A stretch of 64,000 nucleotides of DNA, from assembly GCA_004298015.1 (NCBI GenBank), contig SCSE01000062.1, forward strand, positions 62,001 through 126,000. Direction: 5' to 3'. Source of the DNA: Rhodanobacter sp. (GTDB lineage: Bacteria > Pseudomonadota > Gammaproteobacteria > Xanthomonadales > Rhodanobacteraceae). The stretch's first letter is position 1; every line of letters begins with the position of its first letter. Made by a program: the position numbers and the translations under genes. Below the pieces are notes generated by a model, which saw only the letters and a program-made list of their open reading frames with translations, ran no database searches and was not told where the DNA came from. This document shows positions 46,586 through 54,485 of this stretch, one piece after another.

Positions 46586-47272
46586 ATGACCAATGAAACA
46601 ACACGAGCGGAAGGCATGGATGCAGTATTCATGGATTCGATCCGGCCTGCGCAGGAGATGCGCAAGGATCGCAGGCACTTCCTGATCTCTGCCGCAGGGG
46701 TTCTCGGGGCCGGTGCGGTCGGGCTCTTCGCCGACGTGCTGATCGACAACATGAATCCTGGCAAGGCAGTGGAAGCGCTCGGCGCGCCTATCGACGTGGA
46801 TGTGAGCAAGATGGAGCCGGGTCAATTGATTCTGGCCGAATGGAAAAAGAAGCCGATCTGGATATTGAAACGCGAGGCGTGGATGCTCAAGACTCTTTCG
46901 GAGCCGTCCTTGCTGCGGCGACTGAAGGATCCTGAAAGCAAGCAAAATCAGCAGCCTGCGTCTAAATTCATCAATGGGAACTACCGTGCGCTGCAGCCGG
47001 AAATGTTCATTGCCGTGGCCCTGTGTACGCACATGCAATGCATTCCGGATTACCGTCCGGCTCCGCACACCGTGACACCGTGGTGGCCTGGTGGATTTCA
47101 CTGTGCCTGCCACGGCTCCATGTATGATTTTTCCGCGCGGGTGATTGAGGGTTCTCCGGCACCTTTGAACATACCGGTTCCGCCGTATTACTGGAAAACG
47201 CCGATGGTGGCGCATATCGGCGAGATGAATGGCAGCGGACTCGACAAGAACTGGACCCCGGATATCTGGTGA
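46586..47272 (+). CDS. petA: Ubiquinol-cytochrome c reductase, Rieske iron-sulfur subunit
   Basis: The [2Fe-2S] subunit of a cytochrome bc1 complex. The twin-arginine anchor RKDRRHFLISAAGVLGAGAVGLF keeps it in the membrane. The cluster ligands are in CTHMQCIPD and CACHGSMYD; the Ser and Tyr that raise the cluster potential are present. The GSPAPLNIPVPPY block is intact. Three starts are possible: GTG 46517 (strong GGAGG), ATG 46586 and ATG 46619; 46586 is chosen because the FNR-type promoter would start transcription near 46551. It is the first gene of the operon. Codon use looks less GC-biased than that of the neighbours. Confidence 0.88.
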   Translation: MTNETTRAEGMDAVFMDSIRPAQEMRKDRRHFLISAAGVLGAGAVGLFADVLIDNMNPGKAVEALGAPIDVDVSKMEPGQLILAEWKKKPIWILKREAWMLKTLSEPSLLRRLKDPESKQNQQPASKFINGNYRALQPEMFIAVALCTHMQCIPDYRPAPHTVTPWWPGGFHCACHGSMYDFSARVIEGSPAPLNIPVPPYYWKTPMVAHIGEMNGSGLDKNWTPDIW

Positions 47273-47338
47273 TCACGAGATGCCGGTTGGAAAATATCCA
47301 TCCTGCGAATACTGCACTAATCAAAGAGTCCGGACGAC

Positions 47339-48148
47339 ATGAGCGCAATAAAATCCGTTTTTGCAGCGATTATTCTGGCGTTTATTCCTATTCACGGTGT
47401 GCAGGCCAAGGACGACTATCACGGCGTGCCGAACAATCTCGATGCGGCGAAAGGATCGCATCAGGTTGTGGTGTGTTCGGCGTGCCACGGAACGAACGGA
47501 ATAGGCGCCACCTCGGACTATCCGAATCTTGCCGGTCAGCAATACAACTATGTGCTCAAACAATTGGAAGATTTTCGTGACGGCAGACGAAAGTCGAGCA
47601 TCATGACCGGGATGGCGATGACCATTCCGGCATCGAAGGAAAATCAGAATTTGAAAGATATTGCGACCTATTTTTCACAAATGAAGCCCGCATGGGCAGG
47701 GCATGCGGAACAGCCCGCAAATTCCTCCGACGCGGCGCAGGTGAAGATCGGGCAGGTGATTTATACCCTGGGTGCGGCTGACGATGGCATTCCGTCCTGC
47801 GCCGCCTGCCACGGACTCGATGGCGAGGGGAACGGACCCATGGCGATCCCCGCGCTGGCGGCCCAGCACCAGGCGTACGTGATCGCGCAGTTGAACCAGT
47901 TTGCCAGTGGCGCCCGGGACAACAGTGCCGGTCACGTCATGCACGTGATTGCGCGGGCCATGACCGCATCGCAACGGGTTGCGGTGGCCGCCTACGTACG
48001 GCAATTGAATCCTGCGACGACGCTTGGAATGGGTCCGAAGGACTTTGCGGCCTATTCAAAGCTGCAAGCTGCGAAAACGCCCGTTCGCGCGGACGAGCCC
48101 GCAAAGGGTGCCCCCGCTGCAGCCGCCTCCACCGGGACACGACATTGA
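47339..48148 (+). CDS. cycA: Dihaem cytochrome c4-like protein
   Basis: A 269-residue periplasmic cytochrome: signal peptide (MSAIKSVFAAIILAFIPIHGVQA), then two similar haem domains with CSACHGTNGIG near residue 47 and CAACHGLDGEG near residue 149. Axial methionines are plausible in MTGMAMTIP and MHVIARAM. The two-domain form is cytochrome c4. It lies inside the bc1 operon between petA and petB, so it is the probable electron carrier of this bc1 complex, as CycA is in Acidithiobacillus. The Ala/Pro-rich C-terminal tail is unusual. Confidence 0.85.
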   Translation: MSAIKSVFAAIILAFIPIHGVQAKDDYHGVPNNLDAAKGSHQVVVCSACHGTNGIGATSDYPNLAGQQYNYVLKQLEDFRDGRRKSSIMTGMAMTIPASKENQNLKDIATYFSQMKPAWAGHAEQPANSSDAAQVKIGQVIYTLGAADDGIPSCAACHGLDGEGNGPMAIPALAAQHQAYVIAQLNQFASGARDNSAGHVMHVIARAMTASQRVAVAAYVRQLNPATTLGMGPKDFAAYSKLQAAKTPVRADEPAKGAPAAAASTGTRH

Positions 48149-48236
48149 GCGGGCCGTCGGGTGCGCCGGCTGGGTTTCCGTGCACCAGCGCTCCGCAACC
48201 GGCAGGACATTCACCTACGGGAAGGTCTGACAATCC

Positions 48237-49670
48237 ATGAACAGCATCAAACAATCGAGACTGCGCGGCGTGTTCGACTGGTTTGACCACAGGCTGCCGA
48301 TTTCCTCTTTGTGGCGCAGTCAGCTGACCGAATACCCCGCGCCGAAGAATTTCAACCTGTGGTATTTCTTCGGTTCGCTGGCAATGCTGGTACTGGTGAT
48401 GCAGCTTGCCACGGGGTTGTTTCTGGCTATCCACTACCAACCCAATCCGCAGCTGGCCTACTGGTCGGTGATCCGGACGATCCAGCGGGATTCGCACTGG
48501 GGTTGGCTGATCCGTTACATGCACATCGTCGGTGCCTCGGCATTCTTCGTGCTGGTTTACCTGCACATGTACCGCGGGATCATGTACGGCTCGTACAAGA
48601 AACCGCGCGAGCTGCTCTGGCTGGTCGGGATCTTCATCTATCTGGCCCTGGCGGCTGAAGCGTTTCTCGGATACCTGCTTCCCTGGGGTCAGATGTCGTA
48701 TTGGGGTTCGGCCGTGGTCACCAACTTCGTGACTGCGATCCCGGCCATCGGCAAGCCGATCGCCGAATGGATGCGCGGTTCATTCGTGGTGGGCCTGCCG
48801 ACGCTGAACCGGTTCTTCGTGTTCCACGTCTTTTTGATGCCGGTGCTGCTGTTGGCACTGGTGCTGCTGCACCTGATCGCCCTGCACCAGGTAGGGTCGA
48901 ACAATCCGGATGGCGTGGAGATTCACGACAACACCAATGAGTCGTCGTGGCCCCGCGACGGCATTCCCTTCCACCCGTATTACACGGTGAAGGACCTGTT
49001 CGGCGTGAGCGTGTTCTTTGTCATCTTCTTCTGGTTCGTGTTCTACAAACCGGATGGTTGGGGCTTGCTGCTGGACAAGCTCAATTATACGCCGGCGAAC
49101 ATCCTGCATACCCCCAGCGACATCCATCCGCTGTGGTTCTTCCTGCCGTTTTACGCGATGTTGCGGGGGGTTCCAGACAAGCTCTACGGGATCATGGCCT
49201 TCGCCGGCTCTTTCGCGCTGCTGGCCTGCCTGCCATTGCTGGACCGCAACCCGATTCGCTCGATCCGTTATCGCTCGGTTGCCTACAAGATCAATATTCT
49301 GGCCATGGCGTCCTCCTTCATCTGGCTGGGACTTGTGGCACACGGGCTGGCGACTGAGCACAACATGGTTTACGGCCTGCACGTCACCGAGGTGTTCTAT
49401 GCCACGTTCCTGGTACTGCCGTTCTTCAACCGACGCCGAACGGTCCGCGCCGCGGTGATCTGGCTGGTGGTTTCCGAGGCGCTGGTCTGGTTGGTCGATG
49501 TGTGGATGTATTCCATCAACGCTCACGGCTGGGGGCTGATGCTGCTCACGGACTGGATCCCCGCGCTCTACTTGCTGGTGCTGTTCGGTCTGGCGATTGC
49601 GGTGCCGTCCATGACACATGATTCGGAGAGACTTCCGGACCGGTTGACAGCCGGTGGCATCTTCCACTGA
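48237..49670 (+). CDS. petB: Cytochrome b of bc1 complex
   Basis: A 477-residue cytochrome b of the long beta/gamma-proteobacterial type with eight or more spans. The first pair of haem histidines is in RYMH...YLHMYRG (13 residues between), the second in VFH...LLHLIAL (14 between). The Qo motif, PEWY in mitochondria and PVWY in many beta/gamma bacteria, reads PLWF here (HPLWFFLPFYAMLRG). Beyond the normal spans it has extra hydrophobic segments near the C terminus. It follows cycA by 88 bases. Confidence 0.92.
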   Translation: MNSIKQSRLRGVFDWFDHRLPISSLWRSQLTEYPAPKNFNLWYFFGSLAMLVLVMQLATGLFLAIHYQPNPQLAYWSVIRTIQRDSHWGWLIRYMHIVGASAFFVLVYLHMYRGIMYGSYKKPRELLWLVGIFIYLALAAEAFLGYLLPWGQMSYWGSAVVTNFVTAIPAIGKPIAEWMRGSFVVGLPTLNRFFVFHVFLMPVLLLALVLLHLIALHQVGSNNPDGVEIHDNTNESSWPRDGIPFHPYYTVKDLFGVSVFFVIFFWFVFYKPDGWGLLLDKLNYTPANILHTPSDIHPLWFFLPFYAMLRGVPDKLYGIMAFAGSFALLACLPLLDRNPIRSIRYRSVAYKINILAMASSFIWLGLVAHGLATEHNMVYGLHVTEVFYATFLVLPFFNRRRTVRAAVIWLVVSEALVWLVDVWMYSINAHGWGLMLLTDWIPALYLLVLFGLAIAVPSMTHDSERLPDRLTAGGIFH

Positions 49671-49755
49671 CCCTCTCGCGTGCGACCAGGACAGCGGCAT
49701 GTTCGTCATTCCCACGCATAGAAGACCTCTGAATTCATTCCGGCTGGATCGAGCA

Positions 49756-50568
49756 ATGACCACACAACCTTCACCGAACAGGAAAAGCCTGCCCTTGCTG
49801 CTGCTGTCCGTCGCGTTTCTGGCCCTGTTCAGCGGTGCGGCGGATGCCTCGGTGAAAACCACGCAGGCACCACTGCAGCATGTTCAGATCAATATGCTGG
49901 ACAAGGTGGCCTTGCAGAACGGGGCCCTGTATACCCTGCACACATGCACGGCATGCCACGCCCTGCAGGGTGAGCGTTACAGTTCGCTGCCATCGGTGCT
50001 CGGCCTGAGCAAGGCCCGTTTCCTGAAGATCATTGGTACCAATGGGCGGCATTATCACGACACCATGGCCACCAACATGCCGCCGGCGCTGATGAAAAAA
50101 TTCACCAGCATCATTCCTCCCGACCTTACCGATATCGCCCGTCGCCACTCCCCCTCCTGGCTGTACACCTACCTGACCTCGTTTTATGTGGATCCATCAC
50201 GTCCCAGTGGGGTCAACAATGTCGTGTTCCACAACGTGGCCATGCCCGATATATTCGCGGGCCTGCAGGGTCTGCAAAAACCGGTGACGGTCGAGGGGTT
50301 GCGCTATGGCAGCCCGGCCAGGATTGCGGTGGGGGTGAAGCCGCTTACCGCTGGCAGCATGACCAAGGCGCAGTTTGATCACACGGCAAAGGACATCGTC
50401 ACCTTCCTCTATGCGGTGGCGCATCCCCACCAGCAGGAACGGTCCCGTCTCGGGCCCTGGATCATCGGCTTGTTCCTGGCCCTGTCGGTACTGACTTATT
50501 TCATTTACAAGCTTTACTGGAGCCGGGTCATCACCAGCGACAAGCGGTGGTGGAGGGTCGGCAGATGA
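49756..50568 (+). CDS. petC: Cytochrome c1 of bc1 complex
   Basis: A 270-residue cytochrome c1: signal peptide (RKSLPLLLLSVAFLALFSGAADA), haem motif LHTCTACHALQGERY, the axial-methionine segment VVFHNVAMPDIFAG, and a C-terminal membrane anchor (GPWIIGLFLALSVLTYFIYKLYW). The track start at 49654 is a GTG inside petB; ATG 49756 gives a normal signal peptide. It completes the Rieske-cyt b-cyt c1 set. The stop overlaps the next gene (ATGA). Confidence 0.88.
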   Translation: MTTQPSPNRKSLPLLLLSVAFLALFSGAADASVKTTQAPLQHVQINMLDKVALQNGALYTLHTCTACHALQGERYSSLPSVLGLSKARFLKIIGTNGRHYHDTMATNMPPALMKKFTSIIPPDLTDIARRHSPSWLYTYLTSFYVDPSRPSGVNNVVFHNVAMPDIFAGLQGLQKPVTVEGLRYGSPARIAVGVKPLTAGSMTKAQFDHTAKDIVTFLYAVAHPHQQERSRLGPWIIGLFLALSVLTYFIYKLYWSRVITSDKRWWRVGR

Positions 50569-50927
50569 CACAGGCCATCGGTCTCTCCGTGGATTCCCCG
50601 CTGGATCGGGACGACGAGGCTGCCCAGCGCCGTTCGCTCAAGGCCTACGTGGCGCTTGCCCTGGGCTCGGTGCTGTTTATCTTCACGATCTGGTATCAGG
50701 TGTACGGCGATACCCGCAAGGACGCAGAAGCGTGGGTGGATCCATTTCTGCAGAGCCATCGTCAATGGCGACTGCGCACGGCTTTTTTATTCATGATGTG
50801 GTCGATTCTCGCCGGCTTTTGTGTGCCGTTCGGATTCGGAATTCTGGTCTTCATACCGGTATGGATAGGGTTTCTCTATCGTGTGACCCGGGGATTCGCA
50901 TGGTTTGCCATGCATCGCGTCATCTGA
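50565..50927 (+). CDS. Small two-span membrane protein at the end of the bc1 operon
   Basis: A 120-residue protein with two hydrophobic spans (YVALALGSVLFIFTIWYQVYG and a Phe-rich SILAGFCVPFGFGILVFIPVWIGFLYRV). The charged N terminus has no known domain. Its ATG overlaps the petC stop and a GGAGGG lies upstream, so translation is coupled. Being last in the pet operon it may be an accessory subunit or assembly factor. No family recognised. Confidence 0.65.
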   Translation: MTQAIGLSVDSPLDRDDEAAQRRSLKAYVALALGSVLFIFTIWYQVYGDTRKDAEAWVDPFLQSHRQWRLRTAFLFMMWSILAGFCVPFGFGILVFIPVWIGFLYRVTRGFAWFAMHRVI

Positions 50928-50948
50928 TCGGCGTATGCCACGCCTCCT

Positions 50949-51004
50949 CGCGCAGTACAGCGCAGCGGAAAATTCGATGTGAAGAAGACAGACATATCGG
51001 CTGG
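50949..51004 (+). repeat. Direct repeat, right copy, flanking the bc1 cluster
   Basis: Same orientation as 45321-45377; shared blocks GTACAGCGC, AATTCGAT and TGAAGAAGAC. It lies 21 bases after the last pet-operon gene. The remaining gap to 51188 (about 180 bases) shows no other feature. Confidence 0.6.
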
Positions 51005-51188
51005 CTAAACGAGGCTATGTGGTGAAACAAGACCTGACCCTGCGCTGATCCCTGCGTCGATCTTCGTTGCTTGTGTGACCCTTCGTCGCTGCGCAATCCA
51101 CACGGCGAGGCGCACATCCATGTACAACACCTGTCCGCGATGATGGCCCACTACACTGTGCGGACCTTTTCGCTGTTGAAGACATGAT

Positions 51189-52259
51189 GTGACTGCTGAC
51201 GGGATTTTCGCGGCTGCGCCAGATGCGGCGCTGGCGGCATTGTTCGTACCTTTCGAGACGTCGACACTGGCGCCCCCGACAGACGGGCACGTGTTGTTTC
51301 TGCGCGCGCGTGCCGGCGTGCGCCTGCGCGAGATGGCGCAGCCCGGCTGGTTGTGCGAGCAGGGATTCATGCCGTTTGCCGATGAGCTGGCGCGCAACGG
51401 CTTGCGTGTGGGTGAGCCGCAAGCGGGCGAGCGCTTTTCGCAGGTGCTGGTATTGCCGCCGCGGCAGCGCGACGAGGCGCGCGCGTTGTTGGCGCGCGCC
51501 CTGAACCATCTTGCCGTGGGCGGCACGGTGGTGGCGGCGATGTCGAACACCGAGGGGGCGAAATCAGGCGAAGCGGATATGGCAAAGCTGACCGGTTGCG
51601 TCCGGCATCTGTCCAAGCACAAGTGCCGGGTGTTCTGGAGCACGCCAGACGAGGCCGGCATCGATCCGGTGCTGCTGGCCGAATGGCTCTCGCTGGATGC
51701 GCCGCGTGCGATCGTCGACGGCTATGTCAGCCGGCCCGGACTGTTTGCCTGGGATCGCATCGACCGGGCTTCGGCGCTGCTGGCGGCGCATTTGCCGGAC
51801 GACCTGCACGGCCGCGTCGCCGATCTCGGCGCCGGCTACGGGTATCTCGCGACGCAGGTCATCGCGCGGTGCCCACGCGTCGAGGCGATCGACCTGTACG
51901 AAGCCGAGGCACGGGCGCTGGAGCCGGCGCGGGTCAACCTGGCGCGGGCACAGCGCGCCTGCGGCCGCGAGGTGGCGGTGGCGGTGCACTGGCACGACGT
52001 CACCCGCGGCCTCGCGCAACGCTATGACGCCATCGTCAGCAACCCGCCCTTTCATCAGGGGCGCGCCGATCTGCCGCAACTGGGGCGCGCCTTCATTACC
52101 AGCGCGGCAGATGCGCTGGTGCCGGATGGCCGCTTGTGGCTGGTGGCGAACCGGCATCTGCCGTACGAGGCGATACTCACAGCGCGTTTCCGCGAGGTGC
52201 ATACGCGGGTGACAAAGGAAGGGTTCAAGGTGATGGAATCGGTGGGAGTACGTCGATGA
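51189..52259 (+). CDS. rsmC: RsmC-like 16S rRNA guanine-N2 methyltransferase
   Basis: A 356-residue two-domain methyltransferase. The N-terminal half is a degenerate methyltransferase-like domain. The C-terminal half has motif I VADLGAGYGYLATQVI and the catalytic SNPPFHQGRAD, which is the RsmC/RlmG signature. E. coli RsmC makes m2G1207 in 16S rRNA. GTG at 51189 is the start. The next gene, rsuA, starts inside its stop (ATGA), fitting two 16S rRNA modification enzymes made together. Confidence 0.82.
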   Translation: MTADGIFAAAPDAALAALFVPFETSTLAPPTDGHVLFLRARAGVRLREMAQPGWLCEQGFMPFADELARNGLRVGEPQAGERFSQVLVLPPRQRDEARALLARALNHLAVGGTVVAAMSNTEGAKSGEADMAKLTGCVRHLSKHKCRVFWSTPDEAGIDPVLLAEWLSLDAPRAIVDGYVSRPGLFAWDRIDRASALLAAHLPDDLHGRVADLGAGYGYLATQVIARCPRVEAIDLYEAEARALEPARVNLARAQRACGREVAVAVHWHDVTRGLAQRYDAIVSNPPFHQGRADLPQLGRAFITSAADALVPDGRLWLVANRHLPYEAILTARFREVHTRVTKEGFKVMESVGVRR

Positions 52260-52957
52260 AACTGGTCAAGTTGATCGCCAACCTCGGTTACGGCAGTCGC
52301 AAGGATGTGGCGCAGATGTTCCGCGCCGGCCGCATCACCGATGCCGACGGCGAGGTGTTGTACGCCGATGATGTGGTGGCGCACGAGACCATTCGTGTCG
52401 ACGACGAGCCGCTCGATCCGCCGACCGGCCTGGTGCTGATGATGAACAAGCCGCTCGGCGTCACCTGCTCGCGCAAGGACCCCGGCCGGGTGGTGTATGA
52501 CCTGCTGCCGCCGCGCTACACCGTGCGCTCACCGGTGCTGTCCAGCGTCGGGCGGCTCGACCGGGATACCACCGGCCTGTTGCTGTTCACCGATGATGGC
52601 GCCTTGCTGCACCGGATCATCGCGCCCAAGGCACAGGTGGCCAAGGTGTACGAGGCGACCCTGGCGCAGGACCTGCGCGGCGGCGAAGGCGCATTGTTTG
52701 CCAGTGGCACGATGCTGCTGGAGTCGGAGAAGGAGCCGCTGGCGCCGGCCACCCTGGCGGTGCTGGGGCCACGACACGCAAGGCTTACGGTGACCGAGGG
52801 GCGCTACCACCAGGTGCGGCGGATGTTTGCCGCGGCGGGCAATCATGTGGAAACCTTGCAGCGGGTTTCCGTCGGTCAGCTCACGCTTGGGGCTCTGCCG
52901 CAGGGCGAATGGCGCGTACTCGATGCCGATGACGTTGCCTCGATCTTCGCGGCGTAG
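52256..52957 (+). CDS. rsuA: 16S rRNA pseudouridine(516) synthase
   Basis: A 233-residue RsuA-family enzyme: N-terminal S4 domain (MKLVKLIANLGYGSRKDVAQMFRAGRI), LMMNKPLGVTCSRKD, the catalytic aspartate in SVGRLDRDTTGLLLFTDDG, and EGRYHQVRRMFAAAGNHVETLQRVSVG. This is a fully active-looking enzyme, in contrast to the homologue at 34035. It is coupled to rsmC. The TAG stop is part of a REP head (GTAG). Confidence 0.88.
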   Translation: MKLVKLIANLGYGSRKDVAQMFRAGRITDADGEVLYADDVVAHETIRVDDEPLDPPTGLVLMMNKPLGVTCSRKDPGRVVYDLLPPRYTVRSPVLSSVGRLDRDTTGLLLFTDDGALLHRIIAPKAQVAKVYEATLAQDLRGGEGALFASGTMLLESEKEPLAPATLAVLGPRHARLTVTEGRYHQVRRMFAAAGNHVETLQRVSVGQLTLGALPQGEWRVLDADDVASIFAA

Positions 52958-53090
52958 GGCGGGCACGGCCCGCCTGTTCCTTCCGATGATCAGTCGGAGA
53001 TGATCGCCGAAACGACCATCGAGATATAAGGGCGGGCACGGCCCGCCGTGTTGGTTACGGTGGGGCGGTGGCGGACGGTGTCCGCCCTAC
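52954..53090. repeat. Cluster of three GTAG-type REP hairpins
   Basis: Unit 1: GTAG (52954-52957) plus GGCGGGC-ACG-GCCCGCC. Unit 2: the same hairpin at 53031-53047 with TAAG before it. Unit 3: inverted, GGCGGAC-GGT-GTCCGCC followed by CCTAC (53070-53090). The family differs in stem sequence from the argC-argH pair. The head of unit 1 provides the rsuA stop codon. The stretch up to 53178 shows nothing else. Confidence 0.8.
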
Positions 53091-53178
53091 GTGGGTGTGG
53101 TTTTAGGGCAGGGTGTCGGCTTGATCTTCGCCATGCATGTTCCGGTGACGAGCCGGCGGAGGGTGTCCGCGGGCCGGG

Positions 53179-53511
53179 TTACAGGACATGCACGGGAGTG
53201 GGGATGGCTGCGCCGAACCACTTCTGCCGCTCTTCGCGACAGCTCGGGCTACCCATCGCATATTTGCGGCAAATCGAGGGACGATCCTCGTAGATGGTGC
53301 AGCGCGAGGTGTTCGGATCGACCGCGGCACACCAGCCGTCCTCGCCCTTGGCCAGGGTTTCCATGCCGTGGAGATCGCGATGGATCAGCCATTCCGGCAC
53401 ATGGTCGTCGGGCATCAGCACCACGGTGAGGCGACAGCACACGGCCTCGCAGGTGGTGCACTGCACGCTCGGGTCGACGCTTTCCGCGTAGGGATCGGGG
53501 GGATTGTTCAC
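53179..53511 (-). CDS. YkgJ-family cysteine-cluster protein
   Basis: A 110-residue protein with the CxxC-rich pattern of the YkgJ/UPF0153 family: VQCTTCEAVCCRLTVVL, then WCAAVDPNTSRCTIYEDRPSICRKYAMGSPSC. The eight or so cysteines probably bind a zinc or Fe-S site. Function unknown. It is convergent with rsuA across the REP cluster. Confidence 0.85.
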   Translation of the reverse strand: MNNPPDPYAESVDPSVQCTTCEAVCCRLTVVLMPDDHVPEWLIHRDLHGMETLAKGEDGWCAAVDPNTSRCTIYEDRPSICRKYAMGSPSCREERQKWFGAAIPTPVHVL

Positions 53512-53574
53512 CCCCCAGTATGACGGTATCGGTCGGGGTCCATATGAACCGATGCCAGCGCTGAGCTCTGGTCA

Positions 53575-53752
53575 GAGGCTGTGAAAAATTCGGACGCCGT
53601 AGCGAGAGCGTCGCCGGGGGTTCGTGACAAGGTGCGCTGCGGGCAAATCCGGGGAGTTTGGTGAATCAAATGACCCGGATTTGCCCGTAGTGCGCCGCCG
53701 GCACGGACGTCTGGCGGCGCTCGCAGTAGGTGGGCGATTTTTTCACAGCCTC
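53575..53752. mobile_element. MITE-like element, long copy (178 bp), with 18-bp inverted ends and TCA duplications
   Basis: The ends GAGGCTGTGAAAAATTCG and (reverse) GAGGCTGTGAAAAAATCG differ at one base. TCA flanks both sides (53572-53574, 53753-53755), as expected for a TNA-type target. Inside, GGGCAAATCCGGG pairs with CCCGGATTTGCCC. There is no ORF, so the element is non-autonomous; the ends and TNA target suggest mobilisation by an IS5-family (IS1031-like) transposase, not present here. Confidence 0.75.
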
Positions 53753-54343
53753 TCAGGTCTCGTCGTCGCGCCACAGGGCCTGCCAGCCGGCGTTGCCGAG
53801 CCGACGCAGGGTGTCCATGTTGCGGCGGTAGATCTCGTCCGGGTCGCTCATCGCCTCGGCCGCGCGTTCCACGCTGGCCTCGCGGAGCAGGTGCAGGGTG
53901 GGGTAGGGCGCGCGGTTGCTGAAGTTCTCGATATCGTCGACGGCACTGTCGGCAAACTGGTATTGCGGGTGAAAGCTGGCTACCTGCAACACGCCCTCCA
54001 GTCCGAGGGTTTCCACGGCCATGTCGGCGGTATCGAGGAACGCGTTGTAGTCGAGAAAATCGCCGAGCACATGCGGATGGATCAGCAAGGTGGTTTCACA
54101 CTCCTCCGGCGCGGCGGCGTTGAGGCTCTGCAGTTCACCGAGCAGGTCGTCGAGCAGCCCGTCGGTGTCGCGGGCATGGCTTACCCGCATGCGTAGTCGC
54201 TGCTGCACATGCGGTGCGCGGGCGAACGGGCACAGGTTCAGGCCGATGACGGCCTGTTCCAGCCAGCGCGTGGTGGCGGCGAGGTAGGGCGTGTCTTCGG
54301 GCAGGGCATCGGCCTGGAGGGGGTGCAATAGGCTGTCGGTCAC
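53753..54343 (-). CDS. DUF1415-family protein
   Basis: A 196-residue cytosolic protein. The DUF1415 blocks are TRWLEQAVIGLNLCPFARAPHV, ECETTLLIHPHVLGDFLDYN, GLEGVLQVASFHPQYQFAD and NRAPYPTLHLLREASVERA. Function is unknown; the conserved NLCPFA cysteine is notable. GTG at 54343 (VTDSLLHPLQ) is the start; the longer track ORF runs into selO's upstream region. Its TGA stop is the target duplication of the MITE, so the last residues (WRDDET) abut the insertion. Confidence 0.82.
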   Translation of the reverse strand: MTDSLLHPLQADALPEDTPYLAATTRWLEQAVIGLNLCPFARAPHVQQRLRMRVSHARDTDGLLDDLLGELQSLNAAAPEECETTLLIHPHVLGDFLDYNAFLDTADMAVETLGLEGVLQVASFHPQYQFADSAVDDIENFSNRAPYPTLHLLREASVERAAEAMSDPDEIYRRNMDTLRRLGNAGWQALWRDDET

Positions 54344-54485
54344 AGGGATTCCGTGGGGTGGCTGGCGGCGCCGACTATAGCGCCATGCGGCGAACTCGCC
54401 GTCCGCAGCGGTTGGTGCCCGTCCCTTGCATGCGCTGAGCGTTGCCCGGATATAAGGGGCATCCCTGTCGCCAGTTGTCCCCTGC

